From: Symsagittifera roscoffensis
Taxonomy: Eukaryota; Xenacoelomorpha; Acoela; Convolutidae
Direction of reading: 5' to 3'
Length of the DNA stretch: 64,000 nucleotides
Assembly (NCBI RefSeq): GCF_963678635.1
Contig: NC_087071.1
Coordinates: 2,718,537 to 2,782,536, forward strand
In this document: piece by piece, positions 21,792-32,849 of the stretch
Layout of the letters: each line of letters begins with the position of its first letter
Numbering within the stretch: position 1 is the first letter of the stretch
Notes under the pieces: model-generated
What the model was told of the DNA's origin: nothing
Databases searched by the model: none
The model's input: only the letters and a program-made list of their open reading frames with translations
Made by a program: the position numbers and the translations under genes

Positions 21792-24356
21792 AAATATTAA
21801 TTTTTCTCCAACTCTTTTTTCTAGTAATCTCCAATCAGAACATAAATCCTTCCCCCCGCACAGGACCCCAAGATTTATTAGTAACACATTACGATTGTGA
21901 AGAAAATGAACAAAAAACACTACACAAATATGCAATAAATCAAGTATCACAATGCGAAACAGAACCACAAGCTATAGAAACTACAAATGTAATAGCGACA
22001 CTTTATTCAAAAGCCCGAGCAACAACAATTATAGGATATAAATTCACAGCAACATTTTCTGAAAAGAAAGTACATTGTTCACAAGTCTCAAATGGAAATA
22101 AAAACCGACTTGACCACGAATCATTCTACCAGAGTAATATCGAGCGACTTTTACATCTCAATCCCGAAGATTGTAAAAACGAGTTACTCAGACTCAATAT
22201 CACAAGAAATAAAAACACAGATAGAACGTTAGTATATTTCCAAGTTTTTTCAGATTGTGTACATCAAGCAGAACTTGAAAGATATCAAGGACATATAAAA
22301 CTAGATGAAAAATACCCATACAACGGCGCACACGGAAGATTAACTTATGACATACACGATAAACACTGGATACCGCACATTGGTATAAATAACCCATCAA
22401 ACTGCAAAGCAGATACAAAAAATAAAGGATATCAAGAAATAATGTTTTTCGAAAATACAACTCGAAAAAATACAACTCACGCGCGATTTATCTGACAACA
22501 CAATGATCTATCAAGGAATTAGATTACCTTGTAAAAACGATCAAGGCTATTGTGACCCTACAACACGAACACAAGCAACAATTGTTTGGTTCCCCGAAGA
22601 CACATGTACAACATTTCAAGTAGCAAAAATACACGCTCGAATGATAAAATTTCACGAAAAATATTTTATACAATCAATTCCATATGAACAAGTAAATCCA
22701 TCACGAAAACAAAGTTCTAATTTTAGAAACATACACAATATAGAAAATAAATTGACACGTTTTCAAATATATCAAGAAACAAAACTTGCATGTAAATACA
22801 GAAACCCACTTCACAAAACACAATACTCCGAAATATTAGTTGAATACGAAAAAGGATTCGACATGACCACTGGAAAAATAAAAATCGACCCATACGCCAC
22901 AAGTCATCCTATAAACGAAGGAACATCATATATACCAGTTAATTTTCAAAAAAGTAAAGGTCAACCTGGTGGACATCTAAAGCCCCATGACACTAGAAGC
23001 ACACGTTTACAAGAACTATCACTAATGAATAGTACATATTTCGGTAATATCCACTATGATATTCACTTAGATATGAAATTAGACTACACAATTAGCCGAA
23101 TTTTTCAAGAAATGTCACTCTCTGAAATAGAAACACTTCACCAACTATGCGAATTAGAAAGAACACAAATCTTACAATCACTTGCACTAGCAGTATTAAA
23201 AATACCCTACGCAGGATATTTACTATCAGGAAATAGATCAATTTTTTTAGACTACGAAGGAAACATTTTATGGTTTTATACCTGTACCAAAAAAGTATCA
23301 CCACTATATGTTTTTGAAGATAAACGATGCTATAAAAGAATCCCTATCTTTTATAAGAATAAAGTACATTTCGTTGACACACTTTCAAGACGAACCTATT
23401 TCTGGGATACCGCAGTCCCATGTGGATCAGAAATAGCCACAATGTAGTACAACTGAACCCTGATGAAGATAAATATTACCTTCTTACCCCATACCCCACA
23501 TTAATGCAATCACTCAAAAATTTTTCACCTGAAAGCATTAGAGCTATTGCTGGAAACCCAAATATCGACCTACAATCAATTGGAATATATTCAAAATCCG
23601 ATATCCAACATCACATTAGAACACATTAATTCCAAGAATTATTAACACAAATGGACACTATACAAAGACAATCAATTGACCAAAACTTACGCAAACTTGC
23701 CGAAACCGCAGGATTTGCAGATATTTATACACAAGATTATAGCGGATATTTTAAAGACATTAAAGACTATATATATCTAAACGGTGAAAAATACCGACCA
23801 CAAGATATCTCACCTATAAATATTTTTAGCTTTCTTACACTAAAAAATGAAATTCTTGATTTTCTAGGATGGCCCTATTACATCTTAGAAAAGTTGACTA
23901 TTCTATACGCAATGTTTAACTTTATAGGATTTCTTTTTTCACACACAAGTAAATAGACAAGCAAGTGTAGCACGCATACAATTTGCAGGATTTTTTGGAA
24001 TTTTTTCATCATCAATAAACAAAATTCTTTTAGACGCACAAATGAAAGAATACAACACAAAAATAGCAACAAGACAGAACACATACGACGAAGAATATAA
24101 CAATGTAGAAATAACGCCTACAGCACCACAGTTACCACCCCTACCACATAACCATCCATTATCCCTAGTTCCACGAAATTTTCGAAATTTAGCAATAACA
24201 CATAATCCAAATTTCAGACCAACCATATCACAAAGTCCCATTCAACATATAAGGACACATCATTCACAAGATGAAAATACATATGAACAAATTATAGAAC
24301 AACCCCATACCACCGCTTTTCAGTCTCAAAATAATAATTTTTTTAGCCCACGATGA
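21779..24356 (+). pseudogene. env: env-like glycoprotein, copy 1 (inactivated)
   Basis: The ATG lies inside the end of ORF X. It starts with a hydrophobic signal-like segment (MYILKILIFLQLFFLV), then a Cys-containing ectodomain (THYDCEE, VSQCET, KVHCSQ, NPEDCKNE) with N-glycosylation sequons (LNIT, NSTY). It ends with a membrane region and a His/Pro-rich tail. Lesions: a 5-nt deletion near 22449, a 1-nt deletion near 23430, TAA at about 23627, and a 35-nt deletion in the membrane region near 23939. Undoing the indels gives 2619 nt, the same as copy 2. It does not look like the baculovirus F-type Env of insect errantiviruses. Its origin is uncertain. Confidence 0.75.
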
Positions 24357-26161
24357 GCCGACAACTTGGATCCCTACACCGCTCAAATTCCCACCCAACC
24401 AACCTCAACACTCCAATTACGATAATTCCACTTTTTGCTTTCCCGCCACCCGATTTCCCAACCAGTAATATAACATCAGGCATGAATTCAGACACTAATT
24501 CACATATCTCAGTTTTATACTCCATTTCACAACTCAATCACCCTAATATTGAAACCCCTGATGAATTTGCAGACTCTGAACCATCTCCATCCAATAATTT
24601 TCAAACCAACTCCTCGGTTTTTTCAAAACCCCCTTTTCAACCAATCCCACCAAATAACCCACTCCCATCCATTTCTACACCCTCTTATGCTTCACAAGTC
24701 ACCCAAACCTACTCTTCATTTCATTCAGACCGATCATCCAATTCTCCAGATACTCCCCAAATCTCCCAAGAACTAGATAATTTTATCACCCTACAACAAC
24801 AACCCTTCCACCTTGACACCCCCACTATAAATCAGATTTCATCCACAATAGAATCATCAAACCCACTTACCCCTACACCCTCTTCAGCTTATACCGCATC
24901 ATTAGAACCATCATCCACACCCACCGAATCATCAATTAGCACTAATAGAGCTTATCGCACTTTCAAAAGAAAATTCCCAAACCATCCATTTCCAACAAAA
25001 CCATGAACAGCCCGTGAATATATTAATCATCCAAATCACACTAACACGAAAGGTTTTCTAGCAATCACCTTACCTTCATTTCCACAATATACTTTAAACA
25101 CCCCTAACGACACTAACGACACACGTAGTTTTGTAGATGAACAAGTTTTAATGCCTACACTTCATTGGACATCATATTATCATTTTACTAATCCCTTTTA
25201 CCTACCTTTATCTAATACTCACATCGATATAGAAAGAAATCAAAATATGCTATATCGACTCACCACACCACTAACACATAGACAATTTACTTATATAGGA
25301 TATAAAAAGTCACTGAAAACATACACTGCACCCCGAGCTAACGAATATACGCTAGAATATTACGATCATAACATCATCCGAGCTAACCAAGACCAATTTT
25401 TAGATGATGATCGCTTCGCTAACCCACAAATCACAGAAAAATTCTTCATCAAAACACCATATGTATTTACACTCAATATATTTGATCGCAAATTCGACCA
25501 CGTCATTTCTGAAGCACTAACCGACATGCAAGCTTACGAAAGTTTTAAAGAAAGATTTCAATTATTTTCACTAACATTCAATTTCCTTGCACCACATGAA
25601 CGCGATTTGCACTGCTCACACGACATTTTGTTACGCACTAAACAAACCCACACGTATACATACTATCGCTTCATACAAAATCATTTTGACCTGCACACTC
25701 CATCAAGACAACCACACCACCGTTTTCAGTTTATTAACTCTAAATACACTTCACCATTTTTTCTTAACTTCACATATTGCATCAAAGATACTAACCTTCA
25801 CGGTATTCTTCGCAATTATGATCCCTTAACCAAAATGTATATTTTTTGTCCCATCACGAAGACCTTCAACGCAGAAGAATCCAGACCCTTCCTTATCCCA
25901 CATGAATTTATTCAACCTATAGAAATCCCGATATTAGAATTCATCCACAACACTAAATACAATCACAAATTATATAATCTCATCCAAAACACACCTTATG
26001 AGTTTGCAGTTGGCACTGAAGAACTAAAAACCATTTAAGCACTTCAATTGCTTTGGCCACTGCTTCAAACTAAAAACATCATTCGCATACTAGCAAAATT
26101 ACTAACAAATTCCGACATAATACACGACAACTTCCCCCACGGTTTTTTCCCCGATAACTAA
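24353..26161 (+). pseudogene. ORF4, 602-codon unknown protein, copy 1 (two stops)
   Basis: The ATG overlaps the env stop as ATGA. Residues 1 to about 215 are Pro/Ser/Thr-rich. The rest looks globular (MPTLHWTSYYHF, YTLEYYDHNIIR) and ends FFPDN. Two single-base nonsense changes, GGA to TGA (25004-25006) and AAA to TAA (26036-26038), break an otherwise open frame of 1809 nt. Copy 2 has neither stop. No similarity to gag, pol or env is apparent, and I do not recognise a family. Confidence 0.75.
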
Positions 26162-26165
26162 ACAG

Positions 26166-26251
26166 GTAAGTATAATTTATACATATGCTTCACTAATAAA
26201 TTCAAATTAAAAACTAACCATTCTTTATCCATGTCTTATTTAGACTTTTAG
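26166..26251 (+). other. 86-nt intron right after ORF4, copy 1
   Basis: The donor is CAG|GTAAGT, starting 5 nt after the ORF4 stop. Branch-like ACTAAC is at 26213-26218, and acceptor GACTTTTAG ends at 26251. Copy 2 has CAG|GTGAGT, ACTAAC and ATTTTTAG (47493-47574). Copy 3 keeps TACTAAC and CTCTTTTTAG, with a weakened donor. Confidence 0.7.
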
Positions 26252-27116
26252 TCTTCATCCCACGATCATCTGCAAAATACACAAAAGAAAAATAAAAAAT
26301 AGAAAACTTCTTCAAAATCTTCAAAACTCTATTAATATTTTGCACTAGATAAATTCAATAAAAATCATACCAATGTAGTAAATTAACTTATAAATTGTTT
26401 CCCCAAAAGCAGTAAGTTTAGTAATGATGAAAATTTGTAACTTAATTTTTCCCCAAAAACTAGCAGTAAAATTGAAATTCTATGTAGTAAATTGATAAGA
26501 CGAAAATGCAGTACTAACCTTTTGATATTTTCATTCACTCGCACAAGAATTCTATCCAAACTCGCACAGCTCGCCCACGAAGAATTGTTTAAATAATGAA
26601 ATTCAGTTTCAAGTTTTCACACTCAACATTTCTAACACAAGATAACAAGTTTCAAACTTTCCTTTAACCCGGTTGGAAAGGAATTATATACTAAACAAAA
26701 CTAACCAACGCAGCTTACTAAACACCACAACACATATAATAACAGCATGGCTAAGAAAAGGAAACCAACGGTACCCAAACCAAATTAACCCAGTTTAAAA
26801 CTGGATAATTTATTCTTTTGAAGACTATTATAAAGTCTAAGAAAGAAATAATAAAACACAAAAAAGTCGAAAGACAAACCCATACCAAAAACAATTTGAT
26901 TTTTGAAAAAAGGACACAACCAACGAAACATAAGAAAAACCACAATAAAACCAACATAAAACGTTATCACATAACAGGACCTCTCACAGAAACCGCACGA
27001 AATCATACTCCCACTCCTTGCCTAACCCACCAGAGAGGACGTCCTGAGCATGCTCTATAGCCGGCCTAACCCACCGCGCTACATCCACGCTTTGTGACCA
27101 CGCTTCTATTTTTAAT

Positions 27117-27144
27117 AAGAGGTACTCAAGGGTGAGTAACTCTT
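27117..27144 (+). promoter_or_regulatory. Conserved 28-nt 3' hairpin, copy 1
   Basis: AAGAG and TACTC pair with GAGTA and CTCTT around the loop AAGGGT, with one mismatch between the two stem halves. It is unchanged in copy 2 (48445-48472) and in the more diverged copy 3 (62723-62750). Confidence 0.55.
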
Positions 27145-27226
27145 CAAAATAACCGAACTAAAACAAAAAGCTTTTGTGAAAACAACTAACCAAAATCATA
27201 ATTAAAACACCGAACAATTAAAAATT

Positions 27227-27703
27227 TTATAAAAAGTAAATTATACCTTGCAGTATATAGATCAGCATACAACACCAAAGACGAACATCCAAAGACAAAA
27301 TGACCCCACTACACTCGAAAAAGAATGGCCAACCACAATCAATATGCCGTCCACAATCACAACTCAAAGGATTTAGAGTACGACTTGACTTCGCAGAAAA
27401 GGACTTCATTGAACTAGACCAATGACCACCTCGATGTTCAAGTATACGTACAGATCCGAATAACAAGGCATCCCCTCCACGCACAATCTCCACGCCATTC
27501 CCAGACGAGGTTGAACACAAAAGAAGTTCTCTACATGAGACAGAAAAACCTGTCATAGCCAACCATTCTGAAATCAGATTTGAGTTTGTTGAGAAAACCC
27601 AGTCGTTGTCATAAGAAGACACAACGATTGATCCTGGAACTTCTCTAACAAGAGAACCCAGAAGAAATATGATGTTCGCCAAATACCAACGTCCATCATC
27701 CAT
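27227..27703 (-). CDS. Antisense ORF, 158 codons, speculative
   Basis: Reads MDDGRWYLANIIFLLG... toward the element interior from just inside the 3' LTR. The same frame is open at 7461-7805. Copy 2 has a frameshift (only 48555-48848 open), and copy 3 is diverged and broken. Retroviruses can encode antisense proteins from the 3' LTR, but conservation does not support this one well. The base composition of the block differs from the A-rich element, so it may be captured DNA. Confidence 0.25.
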   Translation of the reverse strand: MDDGRWYLANIIFLLGSLVREVPGSIVVSSYDNDWVFSTNSNLISEWLAMTGFSVSCRELLLCSTSSGNGVEIVRGGDALLFGSVRILEHRGGHWSSSMKSFSAKSSRTLNPLSCDCGRHIDCGWPFFFECSGVILSLDVRLWCCMLIYILQGIIYFL

Positions 27704-27755
27704 CCTTTGAATTGCAGAAAGACAATTCTAAAAAACTCTGTAAAACCCGGATGGG

Positions 27756-28169
27756 TGGAACCTGATCTAAACTACATTTTATGATTGGATAAATTAGATA
27801 TTTTACCACTGTAAAGTATTTAATATTAACCAATCATGATCCATCTAACTAACAACCCACTTATTTGTAAGTGCTGAAATTACTTGTAATTTCAGCACCA
27901 GAGAGATTTGAATTTAACTTAGAAATTAGTTGCCTCTCCAAGAGAACTTCAGCAGCCGCAATAAACCAGTATACCCTAGATCTATTGAGCCTAGCAGAGA
28001 CTAGTTAAACAACCTGAGACTAGATAGTATAAGAGTAAGATTAGGATCGGTATTAGACTAAGAAGTTGCACGAATCTATCCGGCCGAAAATAAGATGACG
28101 AGCGTGACGAGCAGACGGTGTACCCTATCCGAAATTACTCTATGAGTTAACCACATCGGTCCTAACTCA
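27756..28169 (+). repeat. 3' LTR, copy 1
   Basis: 414 bp, TGGAACC...TAACTCA. Compared with 7858-8267 it has 4 substitutions and an extra 4 nt in the GACGAGCGTGACGAGC stretch near 28096. Confidence 0.93.
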
Positions 28170-28840
28170 CCAAGTACCTTAAGCTTTGTTGAAATTTCAG
28201 CCGACTCATGAGGCCTTGACACCGACTCATTTGTTTTGAGGTCAGCGCAGTTCAACAAATAACTTCCAGTAAACATGCTTCTCACTGAAGCCGCTATGAC
28301 CGTTCGCATTCTCATGCAAAGTGAAAATGGCAACGATGGCTAGATGAATACGGCCCGATCTTCAATTTGAAACTTAAGAGCTTGCACCTCCCGAGGGTTT
28401 TTTAATGGTCGAGCTTCTGTGTTTGGCTGCATCAACGGGTATTTTCACCTCCCTTAACTGCGTTCTCGCAAGCTCAACGTGTGTTCCCACTAAACCCTAG
28501 TAGTTTATTTTATGCTTCATGTATGGGCTGAATTTGACAGAACAGAAAAAATCAAAAGTTCAATCGATGGCACATTGGGTGGTGATGACGTTTTCCTAAG
28601 TTATTTCCGTATTTTTGTAACAGTAATGAATGAACATGATATCAACGCCACATTTTCTCGCAATTTTTATGATGTTAATTTTATAGGTTTTCAGAGTTAT
28701 TTTACTCGTTTGAACTGATTCTCTAATGAAAAAACAGTTTAATTTTGATTCTATATTTAATTCAGCTTGCGAGTTAGCAGTTAAAAAAGATGGAACACTT
28801 TTCTTCAATATGGCACATAGACATATAAAAAATTTCGAAA
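28170..28840. other. Unassigned flank
   Basis: Single-copy-looking DNA in this window, with no gene I can support. The minus-strand open stretch 28076-28333 runs out of the LTR and is probably chance. Confidence 0.35.
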
Positions 28841-29520
28841 CTTGTCTCTTGTTAGTGGGGCTAACTACGCGTACGTTCTATAAAAATAGTTTAGTCATTT
28901 CATATAGAATTTTTTGGGTCAGATTTTACCAAGGAAACACTTCAAACGTAGAAACTAAAAATTGAACTTAATTATGTCTTGATTCGTTTTTGCATAAATT
29001 TGTTTGTTCGCCGTATTCGAAAAAAATATATATCTGTTCAGCCTGAACTTCTTACAATAAGTAATGAATTATTGTTTACAAAAAATTGTGATTGCTAAAT
29101 AATCGTGAATGCTTATGAATTAAAAGTAAATTGAAATGTTTTTTTTTTGTGTTTTTCCGGCCGTTTAAGCGACCGTCTTCGTTATCATAAGAATCTTTCG
29201 TGCGGCGACTCGGCCAATTCGAGAAAAAAATCTTTTTCATCGGAAAAAGGGTGTTTTGGTCACACAGGGTACAATTACATAATTTTCGTTTTACATATCC
29301 GAATGCTTCTTCATTCTGTCTGCTGATGTTTTTCAAATTACTTAGTTTCTTCGATGTCGACAGAGGTCTAAAGCAGGAATTTCTGAAATTCTGTCGATCT
29401 GCTTCACAACTAGACGCATACTAACATAGGAGACCAACATTTCCAAGGAAAAAAAACAGTCGAAAAAACTGTCAGAATGTAAGATTTTAAATCTATTGTA
29501 TTGCTGTAAACTTTTGTACA
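28841..29520 (+). repeat. Homologue of the post-integrase BEL region
   Basis: It matches 55675-56110. Shared phrases in the same order include TTTCATATA, GGGTCAG.TTTA, TTTTTTGTTCGCCGTA.TCGA..AAA, CTGTTCAGCCT.AACT, TTTTTCC..CCGTTT.A..ACCGTC, GTCGAAAAACTGT and ATGTAAGATT. As 55675 on directly follows the BEL/Pao integrase end, this is probably LTR sequence of that family, and so perhaps the 5' LTR of the BEL element at 49.5-55.7 kb. Confidence 0.55.
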
Positions 29521-30720
29521 ATTAATTTTGATTACAAACCGAACCAAAACCAATCCTAAATTTTGAATACTCGTTAATCTAACTTAAATTAAAAACACAA
29601 AAACCTTGGAATAATTGCCAAAGAGTTTTTAACTAGTTTTCGTAAAAGGTATCAACATTTCGAACACCCCAGAAAAGTTTTGACCCAAAGTTTCACTTTT
29701 TTGCCCAGAACTTATTAAAACACCTTTTGCCCAGATAAATTTTGGAGCTTTATCTTCTAAAAACCAAACATTGTTGCCTCCGCCCCGGCTCTCGTTTTTT
29801 GAGCGAGTATTCTAAGCCATTTTTTTTACCTCAGGTTTTCTACCTGAGGTTGTCTGAACTCATAACACTCCACTCAACTCGACCTTAATAGCACCGATCT
29901 TTTTATTCAGTCCGATAGCGAAACGTCGCATATCGAGCCCGAAAACTTTCTGTCAACGTCACTGCTCGTTCGTCGTCGTAGTTGTTTGTAGTGATTTCAG
30001 TTGATTTCTTACCTCAGGCTTAAGTCCCAGAGGTTGTCTAATTTTTAGATCAATAAACTCAATTTCTCCGCTTCCGTTCCCGCCCGTTTACCGAACACCG
30101 CTCTAATCCATAATCATTGAGTCTCCATTACCGTTCACATATAGACTTAACCTTATAGTTCACCCGTACACCTAACCAATCATTGTTTTTTTTCTAACGT
30201 TTTTTTTTACCTTAAAACAATTTACTGTAGTGTTCTTCAAATTTATGATGATTTTCGTCTTAGGAGCAAGCTCTCTTTTTTATGCAAAACATGCTCAAAC
30301 ATTAAAACTGAGCGTTAAGTTCCAAAGAATTTCCTTTGCCAAAATACTTCCATTAAACTTTTTTTTACAAAAATCAAGAGCAAACAGTGCAAAATAATTT
30401 ACACAATAACCGACAATTAGCGTCCCAAAATGATTTTGTTTTGTGTCCTGACTTAATCAACAATTGCATAAGTAAACATATAAGCAATCTTCATTTTTTG
30501 TCCACTTTGTAAATGAAATGACTTTTAAACAATTTTTAGAAATAACTGCAACCTTTCAATGTCACCGAGAAGGGACAGTCAACATTCTTTGCGCTCTTCA
30601 GGATTCGGTCTCTTCCGTTATTTCAGTTTTAGACCATTTTTTAAATTCATAAATGCAAAAGATAGAAGCACACGAAAGCAATATAAAGCGTTATATCAAT
30701 TTTCTTGTCTCAAATTGTAA
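29521..30720 (+). other. Possible remainder of a BEL-type LTR/leader
   Basis: No gene. TTTACCTCAGGTTTTCTACCTGAGGTTGTCTGA (about 29827, with a CTCAGG hairpin) is echoed by CTTACCTCAGGC...CAGAGGTTGTCTAA (about 30011) and by CTTACCTCGTG at about 49804. An AATAAA lies at 30052-30057. These are polyadenylation-like signals but prove nothing alone. Confidence 0.35.
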
Positions 30721-30724
30721 CTTT
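30721..30724. repeat. Target site duplication CTTT, left
   Basis: CTTT directly before TGGAACC of the copy 2 5' LTR, repeated at 49493-49496 directly after TAACTCA of its 3' LTR. A 4-bp duplication is normal for Ty3/gypsy integrases. Confidence 0.85.
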
Positions 30725-31134
30725 TGGAACCTGATCTAAACTACATTTTATGATTGGATAAATTAGATATTTTACCGCTGTAAAGTATTTAATATTAACC
30801 AATCATGATCCATCTAACTAACAACCCACTTATTTTTAAGTGCTGGAATTACTTGTAATTTCAGCACCAGAGAGATTTGAATTTAACTTAGAAATTAGTT
30901 GACTCTCCAAGAAGACTTCAGCAGCCGCAATAAACCAGTATACCCTAGATCTATTGAGCCTAGCAGAGACTAGTTAAACACCCTGAGACTAGATAGTATA
31001 AGAGTAGGAATAGGATCGGTATTAGACTAAGAAGTTGCACGAATCTATCCGGCCGAAAATAAGATAGCGTGACGAGCAGACGGTGTACCCTATCCGAAAT
31101 TACTCTATGAGTTAACCACCTCGGTTATAACCCA
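30725..31134 (+). repeat. 5' LTR, copy 2
   Basis: 410 bp, TGGAACC...TAACCCA; the ending carries one change from the family TAACTCA. It contains AATAAA in the GCCGCAATAAACC context and the LTR stem-loop with one mismatch. Confidence 0.93.
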
Positions 31135-31136
31135 TC

Positions 31137-31151
31137 TGGTGCGACCATAAG
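31137..31151 (+). other. Primer binding site, copy 2
   Basis: TGGTGCGACCATAAG, 2 nt after the LTR, the same as copy 1. The primer tRNA is not identified. Confidence 0.65.
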
Positions 31152-31221
31152 CCTCGAACAAGACCTTAATAGCTTAGAATTAACCAAAAATAGATTAGAA
31201 ATTAGACAAAACATTTTTAAA

Positions 31222-31455
31222 ATGTTACACGACAATAATTTAATCGAAATGTCTCTACGACTCAATAGATCAAAGCCAATATTCCGAACGATAAGAGAAC
31301 TACCCGGAATTGGACGAAGACCTCGAACCAGAGACGACATACGACAAAATAGAAACTTACCAAATAGTTATATGATAGTACGGCAAAAGCCAACACAAAC
31401 TTTTATATTTAGAAACTTATTAGCAATGAATTTAGATTTTCATTTGCAAACTTAA
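31222..31455 (+). CDS. Leader ORF, 77 aa, copy 2
   Basis: Counterpart of 8355-8588. In this frame the last upstream stop is TGA at 31108-31110, inside the LTR, so the open stretch spans the LTR end and the primer site. Substitutions between copies are few. The family is not recognised. Confidence 0.4.
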   Translation: MLHDNNLIEMSLRLNRSKPIFRTIRELPGIGRRPRTRDDIRQNRNLPNSYMIVRQKPTQTFIFRNLLAMNLDFHLQT

Positions 31456-32381
31456 ATCTTGAAGTCAATCTTCATGATCATTTCAGGCGCTAAACAAAAT
31501 ATTAATATACAATAACGATTGATAAAAAGATCTCAGATCGTTCTCCTAAAATTCTGCAGTATTCTTAAAACATATTTGGAAAATATTTATTGAAATTCAA
31601 AACAAAAATTAGTAGCATGACAATAAACTGTTAGTAATCATAAATTATCCAATTGTCCCAGCTTCATCACCTAAAACATAACAGCAATCATAAACTCACT
31701 AATATCATTAAAACACTAAATCTTTTCTTAAACAAATTTAAACCATTTTAAACTTAAATTCACTTAATTTTCAAATCAGATCATCAAGGCTTATCCTTGG
31801 ATCTTAATTCATTTTCTATTCAATTAAAATTTAAAACTTGATCATCAAGGCCTATCCTTGGATCAAAAAGAACAATTTTGTTCTCCCCCACCCACTTAGC
31901 TAGTGTCTAACGACCTCAAACGTCGATTCACTATCCAACCCTTTCAAAAAACCCAAGACTAATAGAAATTTTTCAACAAGACTAACCATTCAAATTAGGA
32001 TAAACAGTGAAAAACTTCGGTTATTCATCCTTCACTTGAACCCTCCTCTTATCAAGACCCAGGATATATCATAGACTTAGTAAGTTTAAAATAGTATCTA
32101 ACGAACTACTCGCGTTCTAATTATACCTGAACCTTGTGGATCGATTTACTATTCTCCAACCCTTGAACACAATCACTACCCCTAAGTAAGATTAAGTAAG
32201 TTAACACCTTATCTTATACTAGCCACGAGAAAGTAAAAATCATTCTTCGGAATCGAATTACTTTTCTCTCCAACCCTGAACAAATAGACCCAGGTTAAGC
32301 TAACCAAAAAATCGTAAGGACTAACAATTTAAGAAAATAGAAATCATCTAACAATTTTTTGCATCCGTCATCCTAAACCTT
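31456..32381 (+). other. Structured leader, copy 2
   Basis: No ORF. It has twin stem-loops at 31779-31803 and 31840-31864, and GTAAGT/GTAAGA donor-like sites near 32078, 32187 and 32195. These are plausible donors for the spliced messages needed by the 3' genes. Confidence 0.5.
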
Positions 32382-32849
32382 ATGTCATTTAAAAATCTAG
32401 GAAACAAACAAACAATCGTTTTGCACAACTGTGAAATAGAAAACAAAAAATACGACCTTGTAATCACACCTCACACACAAACAGTTGGATATATTAGAAC
32501 AAAACGACAAACACTAAAAAGAAAAATAATAACTAAACAAAGACAAATAACACGAAAAAGATTTTCCAAAAATAGAAACGCATTTTCAGAATCAGAAGCC
32601 AGCAATTTAGACGAACTCTATAAATTAAAAGAATCTATAGATAAAAATTGCCCCATACACGATCAATTATATTTTTCTGACTCAGAAACAACATCAAATT
32701 CATCAAAAAGAGGAAAAAGACGAATAAAGAAGCAATATAAACACAAACCAGTACATTTATACAACTGGAATCAACCAATTAGACACATCGATAATTACAT
32801 ATTAACAGTCATTAAACGGAAAAATGAGCCAAACACACACTCCAAGTGA
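32382..32849 (+). CDS. ORF A, 155-aa basic protein, copy 2
   Basis: Intact version of the pre-gag frame: MSFKNLGNKQTIVLHN, a basic block (TLKRKIITKQRQITRKRFSK), a Ser/Glu/Asp-rich centre (FSESEASNLDEL, YFSDSETTSNSS), a second basic cluster (KRGKRRIKKQYKHK), and a C-terminal tail that overlaps the gag start by 26 nt in another frame. Acidic-serine plus arginine/lysine segments suggest a nuclear or RNA-binding accessory protein. The overlap implies leaky scanning or reinitiation for gag. No known family is recognised. Confidence 0.65.
   Translation: MSFKNLGNKQTIVLHNCEIENKKYDLVITPHTQTVGYIRTKRQTLKRKIITKQRQITRKRFSKNRNAFSESEASNLDELYKLKESIDKNCPIHDQLYFSDSETTSNSSKRGKRRIKKQYKHKPVHLYNWNQPIRHIDNYILTVIKRKNEPNTHSK

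Larger units (their letters stand above)
26252..27755 (+). other. 3' non-coding region, copy 1
   Basis: Contents in order: an AT-rich stretch; a tiny frame MAKKRKPTVPKPN at 26747 (MTKKRKPTVPK in copies 2 and 3); a lysine-rich 80-codon frame at 26818-27060 kept in copy 2 but broken in copy 3; an antisense tRNA-like A-box region (27063-27099); a 28-nt hairpin (27117-27144); and a GC-balanced block from about 27363 with a long antisense frame. The base before the LTR is ACCCGGATGGG, a weak polypurine tract. Confidence 0.5.
7858..28169 (+). mobile_element. Giant Ty3/gypsy-type retroelement, copy 1 (20.3 kb)
   Basis: It is bounded by LTRs at 7858-8267 and 27756-28169. By eye the two differ by 4 substitutions and one 4-nt insertion, so the insertion is young. 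It holds ORF A, gag-pro-pol, the 62-aa membrane protein, ORF X, env-like and ORF4 in the same order as copy 2. Excess length comes from two extra 753-bp RT/RNase H units. Every large frame except ORF X carries at least one lesion. No target duplication can be tested, because the left side is a fragment of another copy. Confidence 0.93.

Noticed and set aside
21779-24356. Env as a baculovirus F-like protein of insect errantiviruses
   Set aside because: I see no furin-type cleavage site followed by a fusion peptide, and the Cys pattern does not fit. The family is left open.
28596-28965. Short ORFs on both strands after copy 1
   Set aside because: They overlap each other and run into the BEL-LTR-like repeat. 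Chance frames.
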